Shown here: in pieces, positions 1 to 7,130 of the stretch | How positions within the stretch are numbered: the first letter of the stretch is position 1 | How the letters are laid out: the number at the start of each line of letters is the position of its first letter | NCBI GenBank assembly: GCA_900544385.1 | Contig: UQVD01000001.1 | Span: 1-48,717 of the forward strand | From: an uncultured Collinsella sp. | Lineage (GTDB): Bacteria; Actinomycetota; Coriobacteriia; Coriobacteriales; Coriobacteriaceae | Direction: 5' to 3' | DNA length: 48,717 bases | Program-made: the position numbers and the translations under genes | Notes under the pieces: generated by a model | What the model saw: the letters and a program-made list of their open reading frames with translations, nothing else | What the model was told of the DNA's origin: nothing | The model's database searches: none

Positions 1-116
1 AATCTGCCTTTCAACTTCGGCGGCATGACCAGAAGGTCAATGCCGCCTCGTTTCAAGGCACCTTGCTCGCTCTGGCGGGTTTTCGCTGTCGGTACCAAAA
101 CATCGGCGTTGCCAAG

Positions 117-149
117 GCCGGCAGTTAGGGACGTTCCTTTTTTGCCGGC
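117..149. repeat. Hairpin with GGGACGTTCC loop
   Basis: Arms GCCGGCA (117-123) and TGCCGGC (143-149) enclose a loop containing GGGACGTTCC. A GGGAC core also lies in the hairpin at 10073 and in the one at 24195 (minus strand), so these may belong to one family of dispersed palindromes. Confidence 0.5.
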
Positions 150-169
150 AGTTTGGGACACTCCTTGGG

Positions 170-225
170 TAGTCGTTGGGGACGTTCTTGTTTGACTAGT
201 CGTTTAAGAACATCTCCAACGACTA
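170..225. repeat. Imperfect 20-bp inverted repeat
   Basis: The left arm (170-189) begins TAGTCGTTGGGGACG and the right arm (206-225) is its reverse complement with two mismatches. The loop is 16 nt. It again carries a GGGGACG core. Confidence 0.6.
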
Positions 226-233
226 CATGGCAC

Positions 234-297
234 GAGAGTGGATAATCTCCCGGTTTGAGCCTGCATTCAAGTTCAAAGTGGGAGATTATCCACTCTC
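234..297. repeat. Perfect 18-bp inverted repeat
   Basis: The arms GAGAGTGGATAATCTCCC (234-251) and its exact reverse complement (280-297) enclose a 28-nt loop. There is no U-tract, so an intrinsic terminator is less likely than a palindromic repeat element. Confidence 0.65.
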
Positions 298-339
298 ATT
301 TGTTATGTGCCCGAAAATCCACGCTCGTTTCTACTCTGC

Positions 340-927
340 CTACATTTGGAGGAAGAGCTCGTGGAGGCGGGTATCCTCGTCGAGTTCGGGGTGAAAGGTA
401 ACGCCGAGCTGGTTGCCTTGGCGGGCGGCGACGATACGGCCGTCGACTTCTGCTAGAGCCTCAGCGTCGCCGTGCACTTCGACGATGCGGGGCGCGCGGA
501 TAAACGTCAGCGGCACCTCACCGTCGATACCGCCTACCTGCCCCTTGGTGCGAAAGCTGCCGAGCTGCCTGCCGTAGGCATTGCGCTCGACGAGCACATC
601 CATGGTTGCCAGGCGCGGCGTCCCCTTATCGTCGTGGGCGGCAAGGTCGCGCGCCAGCAGAATCAAGCCGGCGCAGGTGCCCAGGACGGGCATGCCTTCA
701 GAGATGCGGGCACGAAGCTCCTCGAGTATGCCCAACTCATCAAGCAGCTTCCCTTGAACGGTAGACTCGCCGCCGGGAAGTACCAGACGGTCAAAGTCCT
801 GCTTTAAATCAGGCGCCTGCCTCAGCTCAATACAGTGTGCGCCAAGCTCGGCTAGTCTTGTCTCGTGCTCGGCAAAAGCGCCTTGGACCGCCAGCACGGC
901 GACCGTCTGGTCTGCATAATCGCTCAT
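340..927 (-). CDS. pdxT: Pyridoxal 5'-phosphate synthase glutaminase subunit PdxT
   Basis: PdxT is the class I glutamine amidotransferase half of the ribose-5-phosphate-dependent PLP synthase. It hydrolyses glutamine and channels ammonia to PdxS. The 195-residue length is normal for the family. The oxyanion/ligand loop PGGES is at about 51-55, the nucleophile Cys85 sits in GTCAG, and the His179-x-Glu181 pair is in FHPE near the C-terminus, so the triad is complete. The start at 927 has an AAAGGA ribosome site. The gene lies 20 nt downstream of pdxS on the same strand, the usual pdxS-pdxT operon order, and both are divergent from a PdxR-like regulator. Confidence 0.96.
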   Translation of the reverse strand: MSDYADQTVAVLAVQGAFAEHETRLAELGAHCIELRQAPDLKQDFDRLVLPGGESTVQGKLLDELGILEELRARISEGMPVLGTCAGLILLARDLAAHDDKGTPRLATMDVLVERNAYGRQLGSFRTKGQVGGIDGEVPLTFIRAPRIVEVHGDAEALAEVDGRIVAARQGNQLGVTFHPELDEDTRLHELFLQM

Positions 928-947
928 GTGCGATCCTTTCTGCTGGA

Positions 948-1838
948 CTAGCGCCCGCGCTCTTCCATGATAATCTCGATCTCGTCGGCGTTGATGCCCA
1001 CCATGGCCTCGCCCAGGTCCTCCGAAAGCTCGGCAATGAGCTTGGCATCGGTGAAGTTTGCCACGGCCTTGACGATGGCGGCTGCGCGCTTGGCGGGGTC
1101 GCCGCTCTTAAAGATGCCCGAGCCGACAAACACGCCTTCGGCTCCCAGCTGCATCATCAGCGCGGCGTCGGCGGGGGTCGCTACGCCGCCGGCGGCAAAG
1201 TTCACGACGGGAAGCTTACCCGTGGCATGGACCTCGCGCACCAGCTCGACCGGAACCTGCAGTTGCTTGGCTGCCTCAAAGAGCTCGTCGTCGCGCAGAG
1301 CAACAACGTCACGGATCTGCTTTTGGATCTTGCGCATGTGGCGTACAGCCTGGACGACGTCGCCCGTGCCCGGCTCGCCCTTGGTGCGAATCATCGTGGC
1401 GCCTTCGGCAACACGGCGCAGCGCCTCGCCCAGATCACGGGCGCCGCAGACAAACGGCACGTCAAACTGGGTCTTGTCGATGTGATAGACGTCATCGGCA
1501 GGGGAGAGGACCTCGGACTCGTCGATGTAATCGATCTCGATGGCCTGCAGGACCTGCGCCTCGACGATGTGACCGATGCGGCACTTGGCCATGACGGGGA
1601 TGGAGACGGCCTCCTGGATGCCCTTGATCATCTTGGGGTCGCTCATGCGCGAGACGCCGCCTGCGGCACGGATGTCGGCCGGAATGCGCTCGAGGGCCAT
1701 GACGGCGCAGGCGCCTGCCTCCTCGGCGATGCGTGCCTGCTCGGGCGTGGTAACGTCCATGATGACGCCGCCCTTGAGCATCTGCGCGAGCTCGCGATTG
1801 AGTTTGACGCGGTCGGCCTTGCTGTTCTGTTCTGCCAT
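948..1838 (-). CDS. pdxS: Pyridoxal 5'-phosphate synthase lyase subunit PdxS
   Basis: PdxS is the (beta/alpha)8 synthase subunit that builds PLP from ribose 5-phosphate, glyceraldehyde 3-phosphate and ammonia from PdxT. At 296 residues it matches the family length. Visible landmarks are Asp28 in GVIMDVT, the Schiff-base lysine Lys85 in PVMAKCRIGH, and the second lysine region IRTKGEPGTG near 153. I chose ATG 1838 because it follows GGGAGCAACC; an upstream in-frame start would add about 14 residues with no homology. It is the first gene of the pdxST operon and is divergent from the MocR-type regulator at 1984. Confidence 0.96.
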   Translation of the reverse strand: MAEQNSKADRVKLNRELAQMLKGGVIMDVTTPEQARIAEEAGACAVMALERIPADIRAAGGVSRMSDPKMIKGIQEAVSIPVMAKCRIGHIVEAQVLQAIEIDYIDESEVLSPADDVYHIDKTQFDVPFVCGARDLGEALRRVAEGATMIRTKGEPGTGDVVQAVRHMRKIQKQIRDVVALRDDELFEAAKQLQVPVELVREVHATGKLPVVNFAAGGVATPADAALMMQLGAEGVFVGSGIFKSGDPAKRAAAIVKAVANFTDAKLIAELSEDLGEAMVGINADEIEIIMEERGR

Positions 1839-1898
1839 GGTTGCTCCCTTGGTTGGCATGTGCATTGCTTGACGGAACATCCTATCGGGGAGCTGGGT

Positions 1899-1927
1899 AT
1901 GACAAAATACTCAGTTTTCGAGATAAT
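1899..1927 (+). promoter_or_regulatory. Predicted promoter of the pdxR-like gene
   Basis: A -35 ATGACA (1899-1904) and a -10 GATAAT (1922-1927) are spaced by exactly 17 bp. Each differs from the sigma-70/SigA consensus at one position. The predicted start falls near 1934, inside the first copy of the AAGGTCAG direct repeat. Confidence 0.6.
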
Positions 1928-1930
1928 TAC

Positions 1931-1972
1931 AAGGTCAGACTAATACCAGATTGAATGACTTAATAAGGTCAG
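1931..1972. promoter_or_regulatory. AAGGTCAG direct repeats, candidate PdxR operator
   Basis: AAGGTCAG occurs at 1931-1938 and again at 1965-1972, 34 bp apart, in the divergent pdxS/pdxR intergenic region and overlapping the predicted transcription start of the regulator. MocR-family regulators typically bind direct repeats near their own gene. The assignment as an operator is inference. Confidence 0.45.
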
Positions 1973-1983
1973 GTGATAGGCTC

Positions 1984-3423
1984 ATGCTTGACTACAATTT
2001 GGAAAAACGCGGCGAAGCATCGCTCTATGGGTATGTTTACCAGCAAATTCGAGATGATATCGTAGCTGGACGCATTGTGGCGGGGGAGCATTTGCCGTCT
2101 AAGCGCGCCTTTGCCAGTCATCTGGGAATCAGTGTTATTACCATCGAGAATGCATATAGCCAGTTACTCGCTGAGGGCTATATTTGCTCAATACCACGTC
2201 GTGGCTACTACGCTTGCGAGCTTCCGGATGCACCGGTTTTGGCTTCGGCTGCGGAGGGCATCGACCGAGATGCCGTCTCTGTGGGCCCCAGCGTGCATGA
2301 TGTCAACGGACAGGTCGAGCTATTCGATGCACTTTCTCCTTCCGCTTTGGAGGCGGCGCGGCTTTGGCAAAGCGCACTACGGGCGACGCTGGCATCCGAA
2401 GATGAGCGCGAAATCTTTTCGCCCGCACCGGCGCAGGGCACCGCTCGGCTGCGACGCGCAATTGCTCACCACCTGCGTGGGACAAGGGGCATGAATGTCG
2501 ATCCCAATAACATTGTTATCGGCGCGGGCGCCCAGCTGCTCGATACCATGTTGGTTCAGTTGCTTGGCGCTGACAAGGTGTATGCCGTTGAGGACCCGGG
2601 CTATTTACGTCTGACGCGCATCTATCAGGCTATGGGCTGCAAAGTTCGACATATCCCGTTGGATGATGAGGGCGTGGACTTGAGCGCTCTGCAGAAAACC
2701 GGGACCGATGTACTTCATCTGATGCCGTCCCATCAGTATCCGACCGGCCTTGTGACGAGCATTGCGCGGCGCTATGCGCTTCTGAGCTGGGCCGCCGAGC
2801 GACCAGGTCGGTATCTCATCGAAGATGACTTTGATTGTGAGTTTCGCCTTGCCGGGAAGCCGATTCCCGCGCTCGCGTCGATCGATGCCGCCCAGTCGGT
2901 TATCTACACCAACACGTTTTCGAAGAGCCTTTCATCGGCGTTGCGTTTGGCGTACATGGTGTTGCCCGATGAGTTAATGGAGCGGTTTAGGCGCAACCTT
3001 GGTTTCTACGCCTCGTCGGTGAGCTCTGTTGATCAGGTCGCTTTGGCGCGTTTGCTGGAATCGGGTGATTACGAGCGACATGTGAACCGCGTGCGCGTTC
3101 GTGCTCGCGAGGCGCGTGATGGCCTGATGGCGCTTGTGCGGAAGGTATTTCCGGCAGGAGAGGTCTCGATCGAGCATGCAGACGCGGGCCTTTACTGTAT
3201 CGTGGTTGCGGAGCGTGGAACGGGCAGAAGCACTTTTGCACGGGCCCTCACGCGCTCGAGTATCCCGTTTATCGATATCAGTGACTGTTATTGGTGTGCC
3301 GATGGCACATCTGTCCCTGAAAACTCAAGTCAAATTCTTGTTCAGTATGATGATCTGAGTCCAAAAGTGCTTAATACCTTGGAATTGCAGCTAATGGGGG
3401 CGCTCTGCAATCTAAGTGAGTAG
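1984..3423 (+). CDS. pdxR: MocR-family (GntR-HTH + aminotransferase-like) regulator, PdxR-type
   Basis: The N-terminal 70 residues form a GntR-type winged helix (LYGYVYQQIRDDIVAGRI, then HLPSKRAFASHLGIS). The rest is a fold-type I aminotransferase-like domain with the PLP-binding lysine at about residue 314 in NTFSKSLSS and the Asp motif EDDFDCEF. Such proteins sense PLP and control PLP synthesis; the divergent position next to pdxST supports that role here. ATG 1984 was chosen because AGGTGA lies 7 nt upstream; a TTG at 1951 is an alternative. The last three residues (LSE) and the stop codon are encoded by the first copy of a 119-bp repeat element, so the natural C-terminus may have been replaced. 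Confidence 0.85.
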   Translation: MLDYNLEKRGEASLYGYVYQQIRDDIVAGRIVAGEHLPSKRAFASHLGISVITIENAYSQLLAEGYICSIPRRGYYACELPDAPVLASAAEGIDRDAVSVGPSVHDVNGQVELFDALSPSALEAARLWQSALRATLASEDEREIFSPAPAQGTARLRRAIAHHLRGTRGMNVDPNNIVIGAGAQLLDTMLVQLLGADKVYAVEDPGYLRLTRIYQAMGCKVRHIPLDDEGVDLSALQKTGTDVLHLMPSHQYPTGLVTSIARRYALLSWAAERPGRYLIEDDFDCEFRLAGKPIPALASIDAAQSVIYTNTFSKSLSSALRLAYMVLPDELMERFRRNLGFYASSVSSVDQVALARLLESGDYERHVNRVRVRAREARDGLMALVRKVFPAGEVSIEHADAGLYCIVVAERGTGRSTFARALTRSSIPFIDISDCYWCADGTSVPENSSQILVQYDDLSPKVLNTLELQLMGALCNLSE

Positions 3424-3532
3424 ACTTTTAGCACTTTGGCGACCAGGCAGTTTTGTAACAAGCTATCTACCTGCGGTTTTGAAAAGCAGGATGACCGGCC
3501 TGCTCGGGATGTTCAAAAAAGTCTACTCACTT
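3414..3532 (+). repeat. 119-bp inverted-terminus element, copy 1
   Basis: The element begins AAGTGAGTAGACTTTT and ends with its exact 16-bp reverse complement. A central TACCTGCGGTTTT motif starts at offset 54. It is about 84% identical, without gaps, to copy 2 at 4833. It overlaps the 3' end of the preceding gene and provides that gene's TAG stop. No target-site duplication is evident. Confidence 0.85.
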
Positions 3533-3565
3533 GCCGCGCAAAGCTTCTACATGAGAAAAAATGGG

Positions 3566-3631
3566 GTTTTCAACAGGGTTTCGTCCAGCTCTCGGCAAGC
3601 TTTTGGCCAGTTGGGGAGGGCTGTTGAAAAC
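3566..3631. repeat. 11-bp perfect inverted repeat upstream of the nuclease-like gene
   Basis: GTTTTCAACAG (3566-3576) and CTGTTGAAAAC (3621-3631) flank 44 nt of sequence that itself contains short GGC/GCC pairings. It lies in the 182-nt gap between repeat copy 1 and the nuclease-like gene and could be an operator or a structured RNA. No function can be assigned. Confidence 0.4.
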
Positions 3632-3714
3632 TTGGCAGTCCGTTCGGCGCCATTTTTGCTGCGTTCGCGCCAATGTGTGACTGATTGGGTTGAAATTCGT
3701 GTTTTCCTGTGCCT

Positions 3715-4842
3715 ATGAAGGATCTACTTTGTGACATATCAGCTTTTAGGTACTGGCGTTTGCCTCCTCAAGTCCGTGCTTTGTGTCCGCCGCTTCCACG
3801 ACCGGAAGAAGACCGGCAGCGATATGATCTCGCCCGCAACCCGACGGCTGCGGTCGCGCTCGGTTTTCCGTTGTATACATTGGTTCGGACGAGAAACAAA
3901 CGGACTTGTCCTGCCAGCATTAGGCAGCGGCTGTTTCTTGGTGAGCTCCCCAGGGAATCCGTGCTGGAAACGGAGCATGGGTTTTTGGTTACGTCTCCTC
4001 TACTGACGACATTCATCATGTCGCGGCATCTGACGGATCTTCAGCTTCTTTTGGTATTGGCGGAGATGTGTGGCTTGTTTGCGGTGTGTGCCCTGCCGGC
4101 GGCACTTGAGGCGGAGCTTTCGCGTGCAATTGATTCGGGCGCGATTTCGACAACGGTCGGTTGGGTGCGCTGCCCGTCCGAGGACGGCACCGCCTCAAAT
4201 TTATGGCGTCGAGACGCTTTGGTTTTGGGCGGAGACCTTGACCGTTTTTGTTCAGATGTTTGCGGGATGCGTTACGGCAATAGATTTATGGCGGTATCGC
4301 AACTCGTTCCATTGGGTGCCGCGTCGCCTTTTGAGGTCGAGGCGTATTTGTTGCTTGGACTGCCGCGAGCCCTGGGAGGCGAAAGTTTTTGCGGCATAGA
4401 GCTTAATGTTGAAGTGATGCTAAGCACAAGTGCTCGAGCGATTGTGGGAAAGTCCCGTGTATATATCGACCTACTTCTTTCTTCGCCGGACGGTAGGCGA
4501 CAGGTGGCCATTGAATGTCAGGGAAAGGCCTCGCACGGACGCGCAGGGGATGGCTTGCGTGACGCTGACCGCATGACGGCCCTTCAGGCCATGGGCTACG
4601 ATGTGCTTCTCCTTACACACAGACAGATATCGGATGAGGATAGATTCCGCGCGATCGTTAAGGCCGTATGCAGGATGCTCGATGCTGAATATCGTGATAA
4701 AAGCTCGGATGAGCAAAGGGCTGAGGCATTACTCCGGTCTGAACTATTCATTGACTGGACAAAATTGGGAGTAATCGACGGAAAGATGCCCGCTAGACAC
4801 AAAATGGCTCGATCGTGGACGGCTGCGGTTCTAAGTGAGTAG
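3715..4842 (+). CDS. DUF559/AbiEi-type protein with PD-(D/E)XK nuclease-like C-terminus
   Basis: This 375-residue protein is not a housekeeping gene I can name. Residues 200-330 resemble the DUF559/Vsr-like nuclease fold: SPFEVEAYLLLGLPR, then YIDLLL (metal Asp position), then VAIECQGKASHG (E-x-Q/K), then DADRMTALQAMGYDVLLLT, which is the usual order in DUF559 proteins. The middle part (VTSPLLTTFIMSRHLTDLQ) resembles the linker seen in AbiEi-antitoxin-like DUF559 proteins. GTG 3709 and ATG 3715 are both possible; neither has a good Shine-Dalgarno site, so a leaderless start is possible. It is flanked by direct copies of the 119-bp element, and the second supplies its last three residues (LSE) and stop. 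Its base composition is lower in GC than the metabolic genes around it. Catalytic activity and function are unknown. Confidence 0.7.
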   Translation: MKDLLCDISAFRYWRLPPQVRALCPPLPRPEEDRQRYDLARNPTAAVALGFPLYTLVRTRNKRTCPASIRQRLFLGELPRESVLETEHGFLVTSPLLTTFIMSRHLTDLQLLLVLAEMCGLFAVCALPAALEAELSRAIDSGAISTTVGWVRCPSEDGTASNLWRRDALVLGGDLDRFCSDVCGMRYGNRFMAVSQLVPLGAASPFEVEAYLLLGLPRALGGESFCGIELNVEVMLSTSARAIVGKSRVYIDLLLSSPDGRRQVAIECQGKASHGRAGDGLRDADRMTALQAMGYDVLLLTHRQISDEDRFRAIVKAVCRMLDAEYRDKSSDEQRAEALLRSELFIDWTKLGVIDGKMPARHKMARSWTAAVLSE

Positions 4843-4951
4843 ACTTTTGGCACTTTGGCGACCAAGCCGTTTTGCAACAAGTCATTTACCTGCGGCTTTA
4901 TAAAGCAATATGGATGGCGTGCTCGGCAAGTTCCAAAAAGTCTACTCACTT
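4833..4951 (+). repeat. 119-bp inverted-terminus element, copy 2
   Basis: It has the same length and orientation as copy 1. Its terminal inverted repeat extends to 18 bp when the flanking CT and AG are included (4831-4848 with 4936-4953). The middle carries TACCTGCGGCTTT. The TAG stop of the nuclease-like gene lies inside the left terminus. Confidence 0.85.
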
Positions 4952-5023
4952 AGTTTTTGACGAGAAGCCGATGCCGAAGGCGGTCCTATTTCAGGGCGTT
5001 AACAAGTTCATGAGGCACGAAAA

Positions 5024-5050
5024 AGGCCCGAACCAATACGGTCCGGGCCT
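5024..5050 (-). terminator. Rho-independent terminator of rubrerythrin
   Basis: On the minus strand, AGGCCCG and CGGGCCT pair around a short loop and are followed by a TTTTTCG tract. It sits 34 nt beyond the rubrerythrin stop. Confidence 0.75.
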
Positions 5051-5084
5051 CATCGAGCTTGAGGTTATGTCTCAGGCGGTTGGC

Positions 5085-5645
5085 TTAGCCAAAGTAGCGC
5101 TTGAGCAGGCCGGCGAAAGCCTTGCCGTGGCGGGCCTCGTCGCGAGCCATCTCGTGCACGGTGTCGTGGATGGCATCGAGGCCAGCGGCCTTGGCGCGCT
5201 TGGCAAGATCGGTCTTGCCGGCGGTGGCGCCGTTCTCAGCCTCAACGCGCATCTCGAGGTTCTTCTTGGTGGAGTCGGTCACGACCTCGCCCAGGAGCTC
5301 AGCGAACTTGGCGGCATGCTCGGCCTCCTCGTGGGCAGCCTTCTCCCAGTACAGGCCGATCTCGGGATAGCCCTCGCGATGAGCGACGCGAGCCATGGCC
5401 AGGTACATACCGACCTCAGAGCACTCGCCCTCAAAGTTGGCGCGCAGGTCGGCAACGATGTCCTCAGAGACACCCTCCATCTTGGCGACGCCCACGACGT
5501 GCTCGGCGGCCCACTCGAGCTGGCCCTCCTCCTGCTTCAGGAAACGAGAACCGGGAACGCCGCACTGGGGGCACTTAAAATCCTCGGGCAGCTGGTCGCC
5601 GTCGAACTCTTCCACATAACCGCAAACGGGGCAAACAAACTTCAT
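5085..5645 (-). CDS. rbr: Rubrerythrin with N-terminal rubredoxin domain (reverse rubrerythrin type)
   Basis: This 186-residue protein has its rubredoxin Fe(Cys)4 site at the N-terminus (Cys5-x2-Cys8 and Cys25-x2-Cys28) and a ferritin-like diiron four-helix domain after it (EGECSEVGMY, AAHEEAEHAAKF, MARDEARHGKAF). That reversed domain order is the form found in anaerobes, which reduces hydrogen peroxide to water in the cytoplasm. The start at 5645 follows GAAAGGATCGAATC; an upstream in-frame start would add 35 residues lacking homology. The gene appears monocistronic, with its own terminator at 5024. Confidence 0.94.
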   Translation of the reverse strand: MKFVCPVCGYVEEFDGDQLPEDFKCPQCGVPGSRFLKQEEGQLEWAAEHVVGVAKMEGVSEDIVADLRANFEGECSEVGMYLAMARVAHREGYPEIGLYWEKAAHEEAEHAAKFAELLGEVVTDSTKKNLEMRVEAENGATAGKTDLAKRAKAAGLDAIHDTVHEMARDEARHGKAFAGLLKRYFG

Positions 5646-5868
5646 GATTCGATCCTTTCGATCGATGGCGATTGCGCGCTCGTCCGGTCCCGTAAGGGCC
5701 CTCTCCGGACGTGCGTCTTGACGAGTTCTATTATCCATAAATGCAACCAAATGTGAAGCCTATTAGGAATGATTTTTAATAAAACAATTTTGAGATATGA
5801 AGATGCTGATTGATTAACGATTGGCAGGCCGTCTTTGACCGCCGCTGAGTACAATCGGGCGAGCAAAT

Positions 5869-5884
5869 GTTGACCTATCAACAA
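5869..5884. promoter_or_regulatory. Palindrome TGTTGA-N4-TCAACA upstream of adh
   Basis: A 6-bp perfect inverted repeat with a 4-bp spacer lies 17 bp before the alcohol dehydrogenase start and overlaps the likely 5' leader. It could be a repressor operator. No regulator can be named. Confidence 0.35.
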
Positions 5885-5901
5885 ATGAAGGAGTTTCCTT
5901 T

Positions 5902-7122
5902 ATGCATCTAGCCCGTCGTGCCTGGTGCCGAACATATCAGACGGTTTTTCGCATTGCATTGCCGATCCTGCCCTATACCGAGCCGCGCATTTTAGAGCAT
6001 GCCGAGGATGTGCCCGCGGTGCTTCAAAAGCGCTCGATCCAGAAGGTCCTTATCGTGACGGATCCCGGCATTGCCCGTCTGGGGCTCACGGCACCGCTTG
6101 AGACGGCGCTCGCATGCAGGGGGATTGGCGTTACGGTCTATGCCGAAACGCGTGCAAACCCCACGGTTTCAAACGTGGAAGAAGCGGCGTCCCTGTATCG
6201 AGAGAGCGCCTGCCAGGCCATTATCGGCTTTGGCGGTGGCTCGGCCATGGACTGTGCCAAGGGCGTGGGCGCACGCATTGCGCAGCCAAACAAGCCCATC
6301 AACAAGATGCGCGGCCTGCTGCGGATTCATCGTCGCCTGCCGCTGCTCATCGCCGTTCCCACTACCGCCGGTACGGGAAGCGAAGTCACGCTTGCGGCGG
6401 TAATTACCGATGACGGGACGCACTACAAATACCCCATTAACGACTTTGTGCTCATCCCGCGTTTTGCAGTCCACGACCCCGAGTTTACGTGCGGCTTGCC
6501 CGCTTCCATTACGGGGCAGACGGGCATGGACGCCCTGACGCATGCCGTTGAGGCCTTTATCGGGCGAAGCACCACGCCCTATACGCGCAAGATGGCGCGA
6601 CAGGCGGTGCAGCTTATCCACGACAATTTGCTCGAGGCCTATGAGCATGGTGACGACATGCGCGCTCGTCGCAATATGCTTTCGGCGGCGTATAAGGCGG
6701 GCGTTGCGTTTACCCGCTCCTATGTCGGATATGTGCATGCCATCGCGCACAGTCTGGGCGGCCGATACGGAATTCCGCACGGTTTGGCCAACGCGATCAT
6801 CCTGCCGCACATGCTTCGCGCTTATGGTGACGCCGCCGCCCCCAAGCTTGCCGATCTTGCTCGCATGGCGGGCATTGCGCCGGCTACCGCGCAGGATAGT
6901 CTTGCGGCCGAGGCCTTTATCGATTGGGTCGACCGCATGAACGAGGCCCTGGGAATCCCCAAATATGTTTTGGGCATTCGCCGCTCTGACATTCCCGAGA
7001 TGGCGGCGCATGCCGATGCCGAGGCCAATCCGCTATACCCCGTTCCGCTTCTAATGGACCGCTTGGAGCTCGAGCATATGTACGAAGTCGTTGCAGGTGG
7101 TATGTTTGAGGACGAGAATTAG
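5902..7122 (+). CDS. Iron-containing alcohol dehydrogenase
   Basis: This is a 406-residue group III (Fe-dependent) alcohol dehydrogenase. The N-terminal half holds the NAD(P) site (IGFGGGSAMDCAKG and VPTTAGTGSEVT). The C-terminal half holds the metal ligands in GMDALTHAVEAF, HAIAHSLGG and GIPHGLANAIILPH. It interconverts an alcohol and an aldehyde. AAGGAG sits 8 nt before the ATG. An aldehyde dehydrogenase starts 8 nt after its stop, so the pair probably handles alcohol-aldehyde-acid conversion of one substrate. The substrate is not evident; 1,2-propanediol or butanol dehydrogenase labels would be guesses. Confidence 0.9.
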   Translation: MHLARRAWCRTYQTVFRIALPILPYTEPRILEHAEDVPAVLQKRSIQKVLIVTDPGIARLGLTAPLETALACRGIGVTVYAETRANPTVSNVEEAASLYRESACQAIIGFGGGSAMDCAKGVGARIAQPNKPINKMRGLLRIHRRLPLLIAVPTTAGTGSEVTLAAVITDDGTHYKYPINDFVLIPRFAVHDPEFTCGLPASITGQTGMDALTHAVEAFIGRSTTPYTRKMARQAVQLIHDNLLEAYEHGDDMRARRNMLSAAYKAGVAFTRSYVGYVHAIAHSLGGRYGIPHGLANAIILPHMLRAYGDAAAPKLADLARMAGIAPATAQDSLAAEAFIDWVDRMNEALGIPKYVLGIRRSDIPEMAAHADAEANPLYPVPLLMDRLELEHMYEVVAGGMFEDEN

Positions 7123-7130
7123 GAGGGTCC

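Larger units (their letters stand above)
1..339. other. Gene-free left edge with several hairpins
   Basis: I see no credible coding region here. The stretch is filled with inverted repeats: a hairpin at 19-47 (arms GGCGGCATGACC and GGTCA-a-TGCCGCC), and three more listed separately at 117-149, 170-225 and 234-297. Several carry GGGACGTTC or GGGACACTCC-like cores. No T-rich tail that would make a clean pdxT terminator is obvious. The density of palindromes suggests a landing zone for small palindromic repeats rather than a regulatory leader. Confidence 0.6.

Noticed and set aside
1878..1905. Minus-strand pdxS promoter TTGTCA/TAGGAT
   Set aside because: The spacing is only 15 bp and the -10 is weak, so I did not call it as a feature.
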